From Brachypodium distachyon (lineage: Eukaryota > Streptophyta > Magnoliopsida > Poales > Poaceae): DNA of 64,000 bases. The notes below the pieces were generated by a model that was not told the origin of the DNA, did not search any database, and worked only from the letters and a program-made list of their open reading frames with translations. Made by a program: the position numbers and the translations under genes. The stretch lies in the NCBI RefSeq assembly GCF_000005505.3, contig NC_016133.3, forward strand, positions 39,025,237-39,089,236, in the 5' to 3' direction. Below are positions 1 to 11,953 of this stretch, one piece after another. How positions within the stretch are numbered: the first letter of the stretch is position 1; every line of letters starts with the position of its first letter.

Positions 1-441
1 AAGTTATTAATTTTATTACTTTATATTATGTTAAGATAGTGTGCACTAGAAAACAAACACTGGCTCATAACTCAGGTATATTTGTATATCTTGGAATAAA
101 AATGCTTTATTGGGATGGCATCAAATCTTATGGCCCCCTTTTGCAAATTCTGCAATGGTAAACGTTATGCTTCTCTTTGTTATCCCTTCAGCTTCGTGTC
201 CCATCAGCATGCAAGCACAACGTTGATTGGCTTTGCATAGTCCTACAGCGTTTCATCATCAACGAGAAGCAGGTAGAAGCAAAAAAAGTGTTTGCTCTCA
301 TTGTCTTTTATTCTTTACTGTAAAACAGCCAAGGTACATGCAGAAGCATACATATAGAGATCTCACGTGGTTACAAAACATTTAAATTCTCTACATTGTA
401 CTCATGTGGTTATAGAACATCTGACTCTGTACATGAATGTC
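1..441 (-). other. 3' flank and probable 3' UTR of GAPN
   Basis: AT-rich non-coding sequence downstream of the GAPN stop at 442-444. No ORF resembling a protein and no transposon terminus is visible. The transcript end was not located. Confidence 0.5.
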
Positions 442-3400
442 TCAGCCCATGGTGTAAGACGGAGATGGCAGGTTTATGACAGTGCTTTTCACCTTGGTCA
501 TCATGTTTATGCTGTTAGTTATCCCCTGGGATCCTATCCCACTGTCCTTTAGACCCTGCAACCCAGAGAAAACTTCAGATCTTACAGCAAAGGGAAGAAA
601 ATAAAAATCTAGGGACAAATCCAAGGCAAACGCTAAGTTGCCGACACGGTAGCGGCAATACCTGGAAGGGAAAATGGTCAGGTCCCCGGGCTGGGGCAGA
701 GTTGATCTGTACAGTTCCACTCTCCATTGCATCACTTATCATGATTGCCTTGTTGATGTCTCTTGTGAACACACATCCCTAAAATGGGATATGAACATAC
801 AATGAGAATCCAAGATTTGTTGTAGTTTCAAAATTTCTAGGGGCATATGTTGACAGAACGATAATTTGCTGCTGCAGAAAGAGAGAGATACCTGTAGCCC
901 AAAGTTGCTGGCGTTGCAATGGTGGATGCCTTCCTCGACCGAGTTGATCCTAATCACGGGCAAGACAGGGCCAAAAGGCTCCTCCCAAGCAATCCTCATG
1001 TCAGGCCGGACATGATCCAGCAGCAACGGCCAGATAAGGTTACCTTCTCTCCTGTACTCTTGGCAAAAAGTTGCTCCCTTCTCCTTTGCATCCATGACCA
1101 AACCCTCAATAAAATTTGCTGAGGATTCTGTTACGACCGGGGTGATATCGCAGTTATCCTCAGGTGGGCCAACTTTCAGCTTTGCCAACTTGGCATTGAC
1201 CTTCTCCACCACAGTATCGGCCACCGTTTCCATGATCAGCACCACTTTGACAGCAGTGCACCTCTGGCCACTGTGTTGATCATAAAGTTCATGGCATATG
1301 TGAGTGTAACTTCAAGGAGTACCATCAGCTGGGTGCAAATCAGGGCTTTGCCATGGCCATTAACATCAAGAACTTAATAGAATAGGAAGAAAGAAAGAAC
1401 ACACAAAAAGAAAGAGAAGACATCAGACTGGAGAGCACATTTATCTGCATTAATAGCGTAATACACCATAAGGATGGGGGCATGGGAGCCTACAAGAAGC
1501 ATATGACAACACTATCTGTTATACCTGACACAAGTTGGATGACATGTCACACATGTCATTCTTCTGTGAGTTTAGATCTTATCGAAAAGCTTTTATGATT
1601 TCAAGTGGTTGCTTACACTCTTCTCAGAGAATGGTGGTGTACAGATTCAGCAAGTTCAAATATCCAACAGATCAGATCAAATCAAAAGATAAATGTGGTT
1701 CAATCCATATTAAATTTCACACAAACAATTTTAGTATTTTAGTACCTGTAAGAGAAGCCTCCTTTTACTATGTTTGCTGCAACGAGATCGAGATCTGCGT
1801 CCTCTAGCACAATGCAAGCATCTTTTCCTCCAAGCTCCATCTGAAGCGGTACCATCCCAGCCTTCTTTGAAATGGCTATACCAGTATCACCTCCCGTGAA
1901 ACTAAGAAGCAAATGAATAAGTTTCTGTCTCGTTGAAACTATGGATGGTAGTAGACACAGCAGCATCTCATGATTACCTGATGCAGTTGACTCCAGGATG
2001 CATCGTAAGAAAATCACCTATTTCAGAACCTTTCCCCGTGACACAACTGATCAATCCTTTTGGGAAACCAGCCAGGTGAAAGCAGTGTACCATATGAAGG
2101 GCTGCCACTGCACCCTGATTGCATAGTAAGCACTTCAGAATTCAGATAAGCATTTATTTAAAATAGAAAGGATCAGCTTCAGATTCAAATTCAAGCAGAA
2201 AAATTATAAAATATCTGAAAATATATACCTGAGTTGGAGGCTTGAGGACAAGAGCATTGCCAGCAATCAGTGCGGGGCCAATTTTAGAAACCGCTAAGTT
2301 GACGGGGTAGTTAAATGGTGGGATCGCCAAGACTATTCCAAGAGGTACCTTTATGAGCAAAGATGATATTCAGATACTGAAGGAACTAGACAGATGGATC
2401 ATCAAATTAGGGAATTTCCATACAATTCAGGGAAGAACAGATATACCGAGGGAGCATATGCAAACTGAAATGCAGATATATACTACATACCTTGGAGCTC
2501 AAACAGTACTTGTTCCGCTCATTACCAGGGAAGCTATCAGACACAAGAAGCTTGCCCTCCCCCAGTATCCGGACACCCTCCTCAGCTGTGTACGACACCA
2601 AATCCCCGGACCGCACCACCTATCAGATTCCAAACAAGGCAGTCAATTCGTCTGTCTCCTAATTAGCTTCAGAAGGAAAAACAACAGTAATAAGACAATT
2701 CAGAAGGCCAAGTGTGGCAATGGTACGTAGTGACCTCAGTGACAGCATCCTTGGCCGGCTTGGCGATCTCCTTGACGAGGCACTCGGCGATGGGGGCCTT
2801 GTGCTCCTTGAGGATGGCGGCCGCCTTGTGGAGGAGCTCCGCGCGCTTCCACAGCGGCGTTCGCGCCCACGCCTTCTGCGCCACCTTGGCCCCCTCCATC
2901 ACCTTGTTCACCTCCTCCTGCGTGCATGCTGAAAACAGAACAGAGGCCGCCCCAGCCCCAAACCGAAGTTAATTCCTTTGCAGTTCATTCGTGCATAGAG
3001 CAGTTCGAAATTTTGAATGAAGTTAGTCCGGTGAATTCAAGAGAGTTTCTTCGATTGGGCTTAGAAACTGGGGAACTAACACCAAATTTTGTTCGAGTGG
3101 GACAGAGCGAAACATCGAAAGGGAGGCCATTTGGGTACGGGGCACTATCAGTGCCGGTCGGTTGGAAGAATTAAATGGCGCCCCTGAATATATACTCATG
3201 TTTACTTCGTAGGTATCGAAAAGAATTCAACGACACTAGTACGTCCCTATCATTTTAATGATCCTGTATCAACCATTCCGTCCGGCAGGAAAGCAATCTC
3301 TGTTTCCTCCCCGACCCTCGGAGCCAGCCCGCCAGCGCAAGCGAGGCTCTTGGCAGGGGACATGGAGTAAAACGGAAGAAGATAGAGAGGGAAGAGAGCA

Positions 3401-3565
3401 AGCGGAAGCAAGTGCAGCACCTTGGACCCTGTACTGCGTCTGGCGCGTGGTGGGGTTGACGATGGCGACGGACTTGCCGGAGCCGGACGCGCGCCACTCC
3501 CCGTCGGCGTAGTACTTGTAGACCTCCCCGTCCAGGATGTCCGCGAACACCCCCGTCCCGGCCAT
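442..3565 (-). CDS. GAPN: Non-phosphorylating NADP-dependent glyceraldehyde-3-phosphate dehydrogenase (GAPN, ALDH11 family)
   Basis: Cytosolic enzyme that oxidises glyceraldehyde-3-phosphate to 3-phosphoglycerate with NADP+, bypassing the phosphorylating GAPDH step and supplying NADPH. Nine exons read right to left: 3565-3421, 2928-2735, 2619-2491, 2348-2229, 2114-1978, 1901-1746, 1270-892, 778-662 and 555-442. All splice sites are GT-AG and the spliced frame gives 496 codons, close to the roughly 498 of plant GAPN. The start is the ATG of [13 protein letters not shown], the conserved family N-terminus. ALDH landmarks are visible: MELGGKDA with general base Glu264, SGQRCTA with catalytic Cys298, [10 protein letters not shown], and the C-terminus [10 protein letters not shown]. 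No frameshift or lost catalytic residue was seen, so it looks functional. The 5' exon and upstream region (to about 4.0 kb) are GC-rich, with a GGGC run near 3970-3990. Family identity is very secure; exact splice points are inferred from phase and homology. Confidence 0.97.
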
Positions 3566-4206
3566 CTCCGTCTCCTCGGTTCACCTCGGCGAAGAAGCGT
3601 TCGAGCAAGTGGTATCAGTCAGTGTGTGGCGGTCGTGCGCGCGCGGAAGGGGGACACACTGGCTAGCGAGCCAGCGCTGCGTTGCTTGTGGCGATGAGGG
3701 CTCGATAGAGGGGAGTGGGTTGGTTGGTCTGTGATGGGTGCGCGAGTGGTGGAGCGGTGGCGGAGCAGGGTTAAGTAGAGAGCGGAGGAGGAGGAGAAGG
3801 AGAAGGGAAGCGATCGGCTGAGACGGGGAAATTAAAGGGACCCCACCGAGGAAGACGACGGAAAGGGACGAGGTTTTCGTCCTCGTGTCGCCTGGTTTTC
3901 TTTCCGTTTCTCTGTATTTTTTTGCCCCCGGGTGGTTTCTTCGCGGCGTGGGAGTTTCTTTCTTGCCGCGGGCGGGCGGGCGGGCGGGCCACACCACTCC
4001 GCGGTTCTCAACTTCTGGTCTCTCCAGTGCTCCCATGTTTCCGGAGTGGAATGATGTCCGTGTCCTGATTCTCAACTGCTTTGTTAAATCGATAATTGCG
4101 TGCATTGCACTTGATATATCCTCTCTGCCGGTGACTTTGCTTCACCTAGGTCCTTTGCACGATTGGAGGGAGATCTAGCTGTGCGATGAGCTTACTTGAT
4201 GCTCTC

Positions 4207-4299
4207 TCTCCCTCCGTTCCTAAATTCTTCTTGTTTTTTGGTTTACTTCAATTTGAACTAAAAACTAAAACCACCGCAATAATTTAGGGAATGGAGTGT
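4207..4299. mobile_element. Short Stowaway-like MITE
   Basis: Terminal inverted repeats are visible: the left end contains CTCCCTCCGTTCCTAAATT, and the reverse complement of the right end reads CACTCCATTCCCTAAATT. It is about 93 bp with no coding capacity, in the GAPN upstream spacer. Ends are approximate because the TA duplications are degraded. Confidence 0.65.
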
Positions 4300-4800
4300 T
4301 AGTCTAGAGCAAGTTTCACTTTCTACCTCATGTTTTTGAATTGTCAGTGTTTACCTGTTTAATTTTTTATGCCACATTATTATACCTCTTGTTTGTAAAT
4401 TTTGCTTACTACCTTGTTCAATAACTTGTCCGGCTTCAACGACAAGCCCAACTGTCGGGCTGGTTGGCATGTAACCGGATGCCAAACTGGTAGTGCATTT
4501 TTCGCTAGCTGTTTTCTCCCTAAACTGGACATGATGGTTTGGCTGATTTCATTCCCCGCTACTATGCCCATTAATATTCTTGCATCAAATTACTCGGTGA
4601 CCAAGCCCAGGGATGATTAGGCTCGATACGAATGCCCCTTTTTATGGGGACTCACTTGATAGCAGGACGAGACGGATTTGCAAAATGGCAGTCCATTGCA
4701 TTAGCAGGGCATTCGCCGAATGTTGTGCCCAAGGGAAACAAAAACAGGTGGCACATGAGATAGCCTTGCATTCACGTGGCCGGAAGCTCACTGTTGGATA

Positions 4801-5184
4801 CTACCTCTATTCCTAAATGTAAGTAGTCATGTCTTTGTCATAAGTTAGACGTTTTGAAGTTTGACCCGTTTTATATACTTCCTCCATCCCATATTAAGTG
4901 ATTCCAATTTGTCCAAATATGAATGTATTTATACGCAAAAAATGTTTAGATACATGTAATATTGCGTCACTTAATATGGGACGGAGGGAGTAGAAAAGCG
5001 TATGAACATCTAGAATATAAAATTATATTGGTATGCTATGAAAATAAAAATATCATGATGGATTTTACAAAACTAATTTAAAATCATAGACGTCGGTAAA
5101 AGTTTCTACAAATTTGATCAGAATTTAAGAAGTTTGGTTTAGGACAAAGTTGGGGTTTTCTTACACTTAGGAACGGACGGAGCA
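4801..5184. mobile_element. Stowaway-like MITE (outer element of a nested pair)
   Basis: The left end CTACCTCTATTCCTAAATG and the reverse complement of the right end CTCCGTCCGTTCCTAAGTG are inverted repeats, flanked by TA on both sides. The element is interrupted by a complete second MITE at 4878-4990. Non-coding. Confidence 0.75.
4878..4990. mobile_element. Stowaway MITE nested inside another MITE
   Basis: 113 bp. The left TIR reads CTTCCTCCATCCCATATTAA and the right TIR (reverse complement) reads CTCCCTCCGTCCCATATTAA. TA lies at 4876-4877 and 4991-4992. It has the same size and body plan (TTAGATACATGTAATATT near the right half) as the elements at 55695 and 57005. Confidence 0.88.
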
Positions 5185-5186
5185 TA

Positions 5187-6282
5187 TGATAGCTTCATCT
5201 ACAATGCTAGCATGGTTGACGATGTAACTATCTTTAATCAATAATGGTTGATGTAAAAAAAAAACTCATGTTTGGCGTATGTGTCGCGTTAAAAAATAAT
5301 ACTCCTACCTGCCGATAACAAAGTGCTGTGGCCTATGGTGACAAAACTGGGCATGCGGTGGTGTGAGACGTGTCTGTGTGTCGTACTGTGTCTATCGTGT
5401 TTTCTTTCAATGACACACTTTTGCCCGTAAAGGTTCAACAAATTAAAAGGTCCGATTACGTACAAATCGCATCGTTCTGATCCATTCAGGCCAAGGAGTC
5501 GCAGGCTCCCAGCCACACGTATGAGGAGTAAAGCACTCCACCCCAGCAATGCGCTGCCCAATCGAACGGTTCGAACGGCCGGGAGGCCCGGGACCAACGT
5601 GACACGGAGGACCACCGTACCACCTGCGCACCGCGGCCCAGCTCTCCCACTTATCCGGGACGGTGTCTGGCCCGGGCGCCGGTCTTTGCATGCTATGCTC
5701 GGACCCGCCGGTGTCGCGTCGTGATGCTGAGCAGCGAACCACCGCCGAGGCCCTGATCGCTCCGTATAACAGCCCGAGGTCCCGTCCAGGTCTCGTCGCG
5801 ATAACGCCTCCAAACCGAATGGGATGCCATTTGTGGCCCAGCGCCGCAGAGGGGAAGCAGGTGAGGCGGAGACAGCCGGGCGTCATGCATGCAAGGAGGC
5901 GACGAAATAAAGTGAAATGGATAGGCGCCTCGTGTCGTGCAGGTCGGGCACTTCGATCGGGTAGTACTAGTACAGCTACATGCGAGTGAGCTATACGCAG
6001 TGCAGGTCCATCGGCACAAAGCGGGGGCGGGCCGCGGGTCTGACCGTCTGAATTCTGAAACCGTGGGTCTGAACAAGTATTGCTGTGGGTTAACCTGTTG
6101 ACCGATTCCTGTGGATTTCAGGATTGCTGGTTGACCTGGTATTTTTGTACGTAAGCCCTTGCGTACTTGGGCTCTGGTGAGCTCTGGTCTACAGACTACC
6201 TTCTTTTTTCTTTTCTTTCTGACAGAGAGGATTTTAGCTGCTCTTTGGGCATAGCCACGTGGATGCAAGCAAAAACTATCCC
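5187..6282. other. Spacer without recognisable gene
   Basis: AT-rich to 5450, then a GC-rich stretch to about 6270. Open frames exist on both strands but none shows protein-family features; they overlap each other and look like GC-rich noise. Confidence 0.4.
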
Positions 6283-6284
6283 TT

Positions 6285-6408
6285 TTTGAACCACTCGTTC
6301 CGTTGCATAATTCTTATCTCAAATTTGTCTAAAAATGAATGTATTTATTCCTAAAAAATATTTAGATACATGTAATATTTCGACAAAAATTATGAAACGG
6401 AGTCAGTA
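6285..6408. mobile_element. Degenerate Stowaway-like MITE
   Basis: The left end ACTCGTTCCGTTGCATAATT pairs with the right end, whose reverse complement reads ACTGACTCCGTTTCATAATT. The body carries TTTAGATACATGTAATATTT as in the other 110-125 bp MITEs here. The termini have drifted. Confidence 0.7.
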
Positions 6409-6639
6409 GTGTGGAATACCAAATGTATCTTAAATCACCCTGTTATGCTTTAGAGAGAATGATACATGTAAGAACCAAGTGTTGTTTGGTGGCTAGCGCA
6501 TGTGCGATGGAGTGATTTGCCATTTTTAAGCGGTGTCCGCAGGACTGACATGGAAAAAGAGATATGAGAAGAAATAGTTTCACTTTTCTTGACTAGTTTT
6601 CTATACCAATATATTAAATTGGAGTTGGTGGTCATGATA

Positions 6640-8920
6640 CGGACGTCGTGGTACGTCTTTTCATCAAAATTACGAGGGATATGTCACTCCTGCACGAGAA
6701 AAAAAAACCGTTTCGCTTAGTTGTTGTCAATGCCTGCAAAAAGAAGGCCTCCCGCATCCGAACCGTCCACGGCACCCCCGCGGTAGCGTCTCTCCCAGTC
6801 GCGCTGACGAGCTCCCCGTGGCGGCGACGTCCCTGGCTCCCTGCAACGCGACATGTCCATCCCTCCCCACCCGGCGGCGCGGACGAGCTCCCCGCGGCAC
6901 AGCGCCGGTGACTTTCCTCAGTTTCCAACGCGACATGCCCATCCCTCCCCCCGCGGCGGCACGGACGAGCTTCCCTGTCCCCACGGCACAGCGCCGGCAA
7001 CTTCTCTACATCGCCCTTGCCTCGCCCCCGCCCCGCAGCTCGACGCCTGGCGCGTACCCATTTATGCGTCCGCCCGCTTGCCCGCGTCCCTTCACGCGCC
7101 CGGCTGCACCTACCGCCCATGCCTCGCCCCCGCCCCGCAGCCCGATGCCTGGCGCGTGCCCGCCGGTGATCAAGCCGTCGCGGCTTGTCACCGGCAACCA
7201 AGATCCGACGAGACCACGCGTCGCCGCCTCCAACCCCGAAGCCGCGTCTCCATTGATCCGGCCGCCATCCAACCCGACACACTGTTGTCAAATCCGGCCG
7301 CCGACACCCTCGAACCCCTAATCATCTCCTATGTCCCGATACGCATCCCCCGCAGAGGATGATGGGTGTTATGCTGCATCCACCGCCCCCACCGGCTTCC
7401 TCCAGGAGGCCGCAACTATCCACGCCCGTCGCTTAGCTCGTCACGAGAGCCTGCGGCCGATGCCTCGCTCCAAGACGGAGGCAAACTATTTTGCGTGTGG
7501 TCACCCGGCAAGTCCATCACTCCAGCCCTCAAAATCCCGCTCCCAACGCCTTGCTCCAAGACAGCTATGGTGAGAAGCTCAATCTTTTCTATGGACGGAT
7601 TCATATTCTTTTTGGCCATGCATGCGAGTCGTTCGATGAAATGCTCAATAAAGGGGAGTTTTTTAAAGGAAGACAAAGAGGTTTTAGTTAGTTGGTTAGT
7701 TGACATCTCTGTGCTCATGTCGAAGGATTATCTGGAGTTCAGCTCTTTTTTTGTTTTGAGATGCCTGTTTCATCGTATAGTTTTATAGTTTACAAATATG
7801 TTCAGGGTGTACTATCATTGAATGCAAAGTAACAAGCTTATAGTAATTAGTTTGGGCATATCCATGTGTTTCTTTTGATTTTCTAACTGTATTTTGGTAT
7901 TGAAATTTGAGATATTCCATTTTATTTCCTTTTGCATTTTTGTGTGCTGGGTTTATCTTTTTTTCTTGTATTAATTCATCATCCTAAAGAAAATTCTCAT
8001 GGGAGAGACTCGACATGGAATGTCAGAATTGGAGAGAACAGTGCTCTATGTTTGGTGGGACAAAATTTCCCCGCGAGTTAGCAACAACAAAGAAAGAAGA
8101 TACAAAGCCATGCTGGCGGCAAAGATCAGTATTTTTCAGGCTTCACGAGAGTATTCCGTAGCAACACTGCTACGGGTTTTTGACTAGTACTACATTTTTA
8201 TCTCCTTTCGCACACATTTCTGGATGAAATTTAAATCATCGATATGTCTACCGCGGTTGTTGGTGTGCTTGCATCCCCTTGGTAGAGTTGAAATTGCTTC
8301 GAACTCGCAGGGTTCCTTTTTCGCCAAAAAAAGAAACTTGCGGGGTTCATAGACGCCAAGTTTCTATAGGCGCTAGCATCCGGTCGCAGTGGCTGGAGTG
8401 CATGTTCCATCACTCAAGATGCACATGCCTCATCTCGCCGTAGTGCACGCAAAACGCGACATCTTCTCGTACTTTTTTCTTTGAGATGTTCTCATACTTG
8501 ACTTGCAGTAAACATGCTTTTGTACCCCTCTGATAGGGTGACAAGCCTCGCCAAATTTTACGTCGTGACATCTGGTCTCCATGCGCCCCCGTGCTTTGCT
8601 TATGTTACATCCATGCAACACATCTTACCGTCTCAACTATAACTAACCAATGGGCCAGGCTTTTTCAAAAAGCCTGCGAGCCCATCATGCCCGCCCCATT
8701 GCGGGCTTGACCTGACACGATACTAAACGGGTCGTGCCAGGCCACGACCCGCCTGGGTCTCACCCTCAGCCCCCATTTAACACTTTTTTCCTTTGTATAT
8801 TCTTCACGGGCCACGGGCTAAACTTGGGCCGGCCCACGGGCCACTGAGCCGTGTATGTGCCTGGGATTTGCTGGACCGGGCCGGCACAGCCCACTTATGC
8901 CACCGATAGTCTCGACCCCG
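6640..8920. other. Spacer with GC-rich internally repetitive block, no recognised gene
   Basis: Between 6780 and 7150 short phrases recur: GACGAGCT(C/T)CCC at about 6806, 6885 and 6964, and TGCCTCGCCCCCGCCCCGCAG at about 7018 and 7119. ORFs here are long only because of composition and none resembles a known family. From 7600 to 8620 the sequence is ordinary AT-rich spacer. 8640-8860 contains GGGCC-rich palindromic phrases common in grass spacers. Confidence 0.4.
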
Positions 8921-8925
8921 GTTAG

Positions 8926-8974
8926 TGACGTCTCCGAAACACGTGTCACCTCCCAATTCGTTTACTACACGTGG
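8926..8974 (+). promoter_or_regulatory. Cluster of ACGT-core (bZIP-type) elements upstream of SDF2
   Basis: TGACGTC at 8926-8932, ACACGTGTCA at 8939-8948 and CACGTGG at 8968-8974 lie within 50 bp, about 280-330 bp upstream of the SDF2 start codon. ACGT cores are bound by plant bZIP factors, including those of the ER stress response. SDF2 is an ER quality-control gene, so the placement makes functional sense, but binding is inference only. Confidence 0.45.
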
Positions 8975-9251
8975 AAATACCCGAAGCCCCGCCAGTCTCC
9001 CCCGGAAGCAACGACCTCGGAAAGCAACGTCCCCCGAGCTCGACAAATCCCAACGGCCGCAAAGCACCCGCCCGCCTCCCTCCTTCCTTCCTTCGCCAAT
9101 CGCTACCCTCTCGCGCGCCACGCGCTCACCTGACGCGGCCACGGCACCACCGGGCGCCACCGCTGCCGCCAAGGGGAAAGGCTCCTCCTCGCCGTCCACA
9201 CCGCCGCCGCCGCCGCCGACGCGGAGGTCCCGTCGCACGGCCGTCGTCGCG

Positions 9252-11953
9252 ATGGCCGCGTCCGTCCTCGCGCTCGCCGTCGCGATCCTCCTCGGCGCCA
9301 GCTCCCGGGTCGACATGGGCGACGCCGCCTCGCCCGTAGCGGAAGAGGGGCTCGAGGTCCGCAATCCCAAATCTTAAGATCTGCGAAACAGATTGGGTTT
9401 TTGTGAGGGGCAGACAGGGTTTGATCTGGATCTGGTTGGCGTGTCTCAGGTCACTTACGGGAGCACGGTGAAGCTGATGCACGAGAAGACGAAGGTGAGG
9501 CTGCACTCGCATGACGTGGCCTACGGCTCCGGCAGCGGCCAGCAGTCCGTCACTGGCTTTCCAGAAATCGACGACTCCAATAGCTACTGGGTACGTCTCC
9601 ATCTCACACTTGTGGCCTTATTCCGTGGGTCTGCTCTGGCCTTCCCTAGTGTGTAGTACCCACGATATTCAGAATTCATATCAGAAGAAGGCTAGAATTG
9701 ATCCAAGTCTAGATTGCGTTGGATTGAATTGTGTCGTCCGTTCGTTATTCCCCCCCAAACCCACATTGTTATAAATCAGAGTGCAAATATGCTTGTGATT
9801 TTCAAAGAGACTTGGGAACCACATCGAGAGTGGAACTCATAGCTGGAATTAAAAGAGGTCTGGACGGAAATCCAAATCTCGCGGCATTCAGTTTTCCAAA
9901 ATGTGGAAAGTCTAACATAGTAATGCTACTTAGATCGTTCAACTGTGGAAACTTCTCACCTCGATTCGTTGGATAATTAATTATGTAGCTATACTGTTGT
10001 AGAATGTCGCTAAAAAGATAGATGGCCCGCAACAGTAGCACGATGAGCCAACAACACTGTCGGGTTTTTCATTCTCAACCACAAAGGCCCAAACTAATGA
10101 TATTTATGTAAGAGATTGGTACTCCACCCTGAAGTAAGCGGCTCCGATGCTGTTCAAGACCTAGCCATCTAGGATTGACTTACTTTTTGTACTCCTGCAG
10201 ATTGTGAAACCTTCTCTAGATTCATCGGCTAAACAAGGTGATGCCATTGAAACTGGTACCATCGTCAGATTGCAACACATGAGGACACGGAGATGGTTAC
10301 ATAGTCACTTGCATGCTTCACCCTTATCTGGTAACCTAGAGGTTAGTTCAATACAATTATCTCATGTGATTTATTTAGTAATATTTTGGAAATGCTAAGA
10401 ACATACAAATGTTGTTTATTCCGAGTTTATTAGAAATTTGTAGTGCTCTTTGCATTGATTTTGCTCTTTTCGAATGAATATTGTTGCATCATGTGATTCC
10501 CGGTAGCCATGAGTCCATGACAGCTTGTGCAAACTGTGTTAAATGAAAAGAAATAACACATCATGACATGCACACATTGAAAGAAACTGACCAAGCCAAA
10601 AATGCTATTTTCTGTAGCGGGTTGTGTTGTATCACATGTATTTTTTGTTTAATGAAGCTTTAGGCATTTCTAAATTCCAATGTGATGCCTGCTGGGTTCC
10701 AGGGGATAATATTATGACTCTTACATGATTAAGGATGTTCCGGGTATATCTCAACTTTTCTATTGCGAAGTAAATTACGAGTCTATCATCTTTGTTAATT
10801 GGGCAAAGTTATGAGAGTTTTCACAGTTCTTGCCATGGAAAAAAACGTTAGTATGCATTACTTCGGAAAATTACGTATGTTCCCTGAACCTTGGATGTGA
10901 ACTTTTACAGGTCAGCTGTTTTGGTGGGGATGGACAATCAGATACTGGCGATTATTGGAGGTGTGATTACTTAGAATATGTGATGCATGCAGTTTTTTTG
11001 CCTAATTCTGATCTTAAGGCTTGTTTTTGGGATCCCACAGGCTAGAAATTGAGGGAAGTGGTAAGGTATGGAAGCGGGATCAAAAAGTACGACTCCGACA
11101 TGTGGATACAGGAGGCTATCTGCATAGTCACAACAAGAAGTACAACAGGCTTGGTGGTGGGCAGCAAGAGGTGAGTTAGACAATAATTACAAATATAACA
11201 ACCTGTTTGTTTCATAGTTCCTGCCAGGCAGTGAGTTAAACAATAGGCTCGACCTTGTTTTAGCATACACTGACCTCATGTGTCAATGTGTTCCCATAAT
11301 GCATATCTAGAAACTCCAGCTGGTTGCATTTTGAAATTTTCATTTACTATGCTTTGATGTTTGCTAAAAAAAAGTTATTATATTTGTGAGCAAAATCAAT
11401 GCAAAGAGCACTACAAATTCCTGCCAACACATTGTTTGTGAGATTCCTAAATTTTATTGAAGCCCTTGATATTTACTTCTTTAGATTCCTCAGGAATTGT
11501 GTGTTTGCATTTTTGTACTTAAATTTCACATGTTTGCTACGAGAAATGAGATAATCCTAAATCATAATAAATTATGGAGTTTCCAAACTTTGCTGTAATG
11601 ACCCCCACAGTCAACAAGAACAGAATAACTTGTTTCATTTCTTGTCAGGTAGTATGGCATTTTGCCTTGGTAGGCATGAGCTTAAGCTATGCGACCTTTC
11701 ATTTGCTATCTTATCTACCATTCACCATCCGAACAAATAAAAAAGTGTGTTCGAGGAGTTCTTGCTGTCATATCTACAATAAAATTCTTTAGGCCTTTGC
11801 AGTGATGTTTGTTGTTTTTAATTAGTTTAAGCTCTGTTTCTTGTGTTAATCAATCAAACATTTATGCAGGTCTGTGGTGTTCGAGACAAGCGAGCTGAGA
11901 ATATATGGTCAACAGCGGAGGGCGTTTATCTTCCAGTTAATGTTAGCAAGTGA
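9252..11953 (+). CDS. SDF2: Stromal cell-derived factor 2-like protein (SDF2), ER MIR-domain protein
   Basis: Secretory-pathway protein of ER quality control and the unfolded protein response; in Arabidopsis SDF2 is needed for receptor kinase biogenesis. Six exons: 9252-9356, 9450-9590, 10201-10341, 10911-10960, 11041-11170 and 11870-11953, all GT-AG. The spliced product has 216 residues versus about 218 in Arabidopsis. The start MAASVLALAVAILLGASS gives a signal peptide; the frame stays open upstream to 8925, so a longer N-terminus is possible but would bury the signal peptide. Three MIR repeats follow (about residues 35-90, 95-150 and 150-205), with LHSHDV, WLHSHLHA and YLHSHNKK marking each repeat and GSGSGQQSVTGFP conserved. 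The C-terminus NVSK contains a possible N-glycosylation site and has no K/HDEL signal, as in other plant SDF2. It is the only plus-strand gene in the window and converges on CAF1. Confidence 0.96.

Noticed and set aside
5443..6268. Overlapping minus ORFs of 147-191 codons
   Set aside because: No recognisable motif; mutually overlapping frames in a GC-rich spacer.
8925..9251. Upstream in-frame extension of SDF2
   Set aside because: The frame is open to an ATG at 8925, but the extension is low-complexity, crosses the putative promoter, and would bury the signal peptide; the 216-residue form matches family length.
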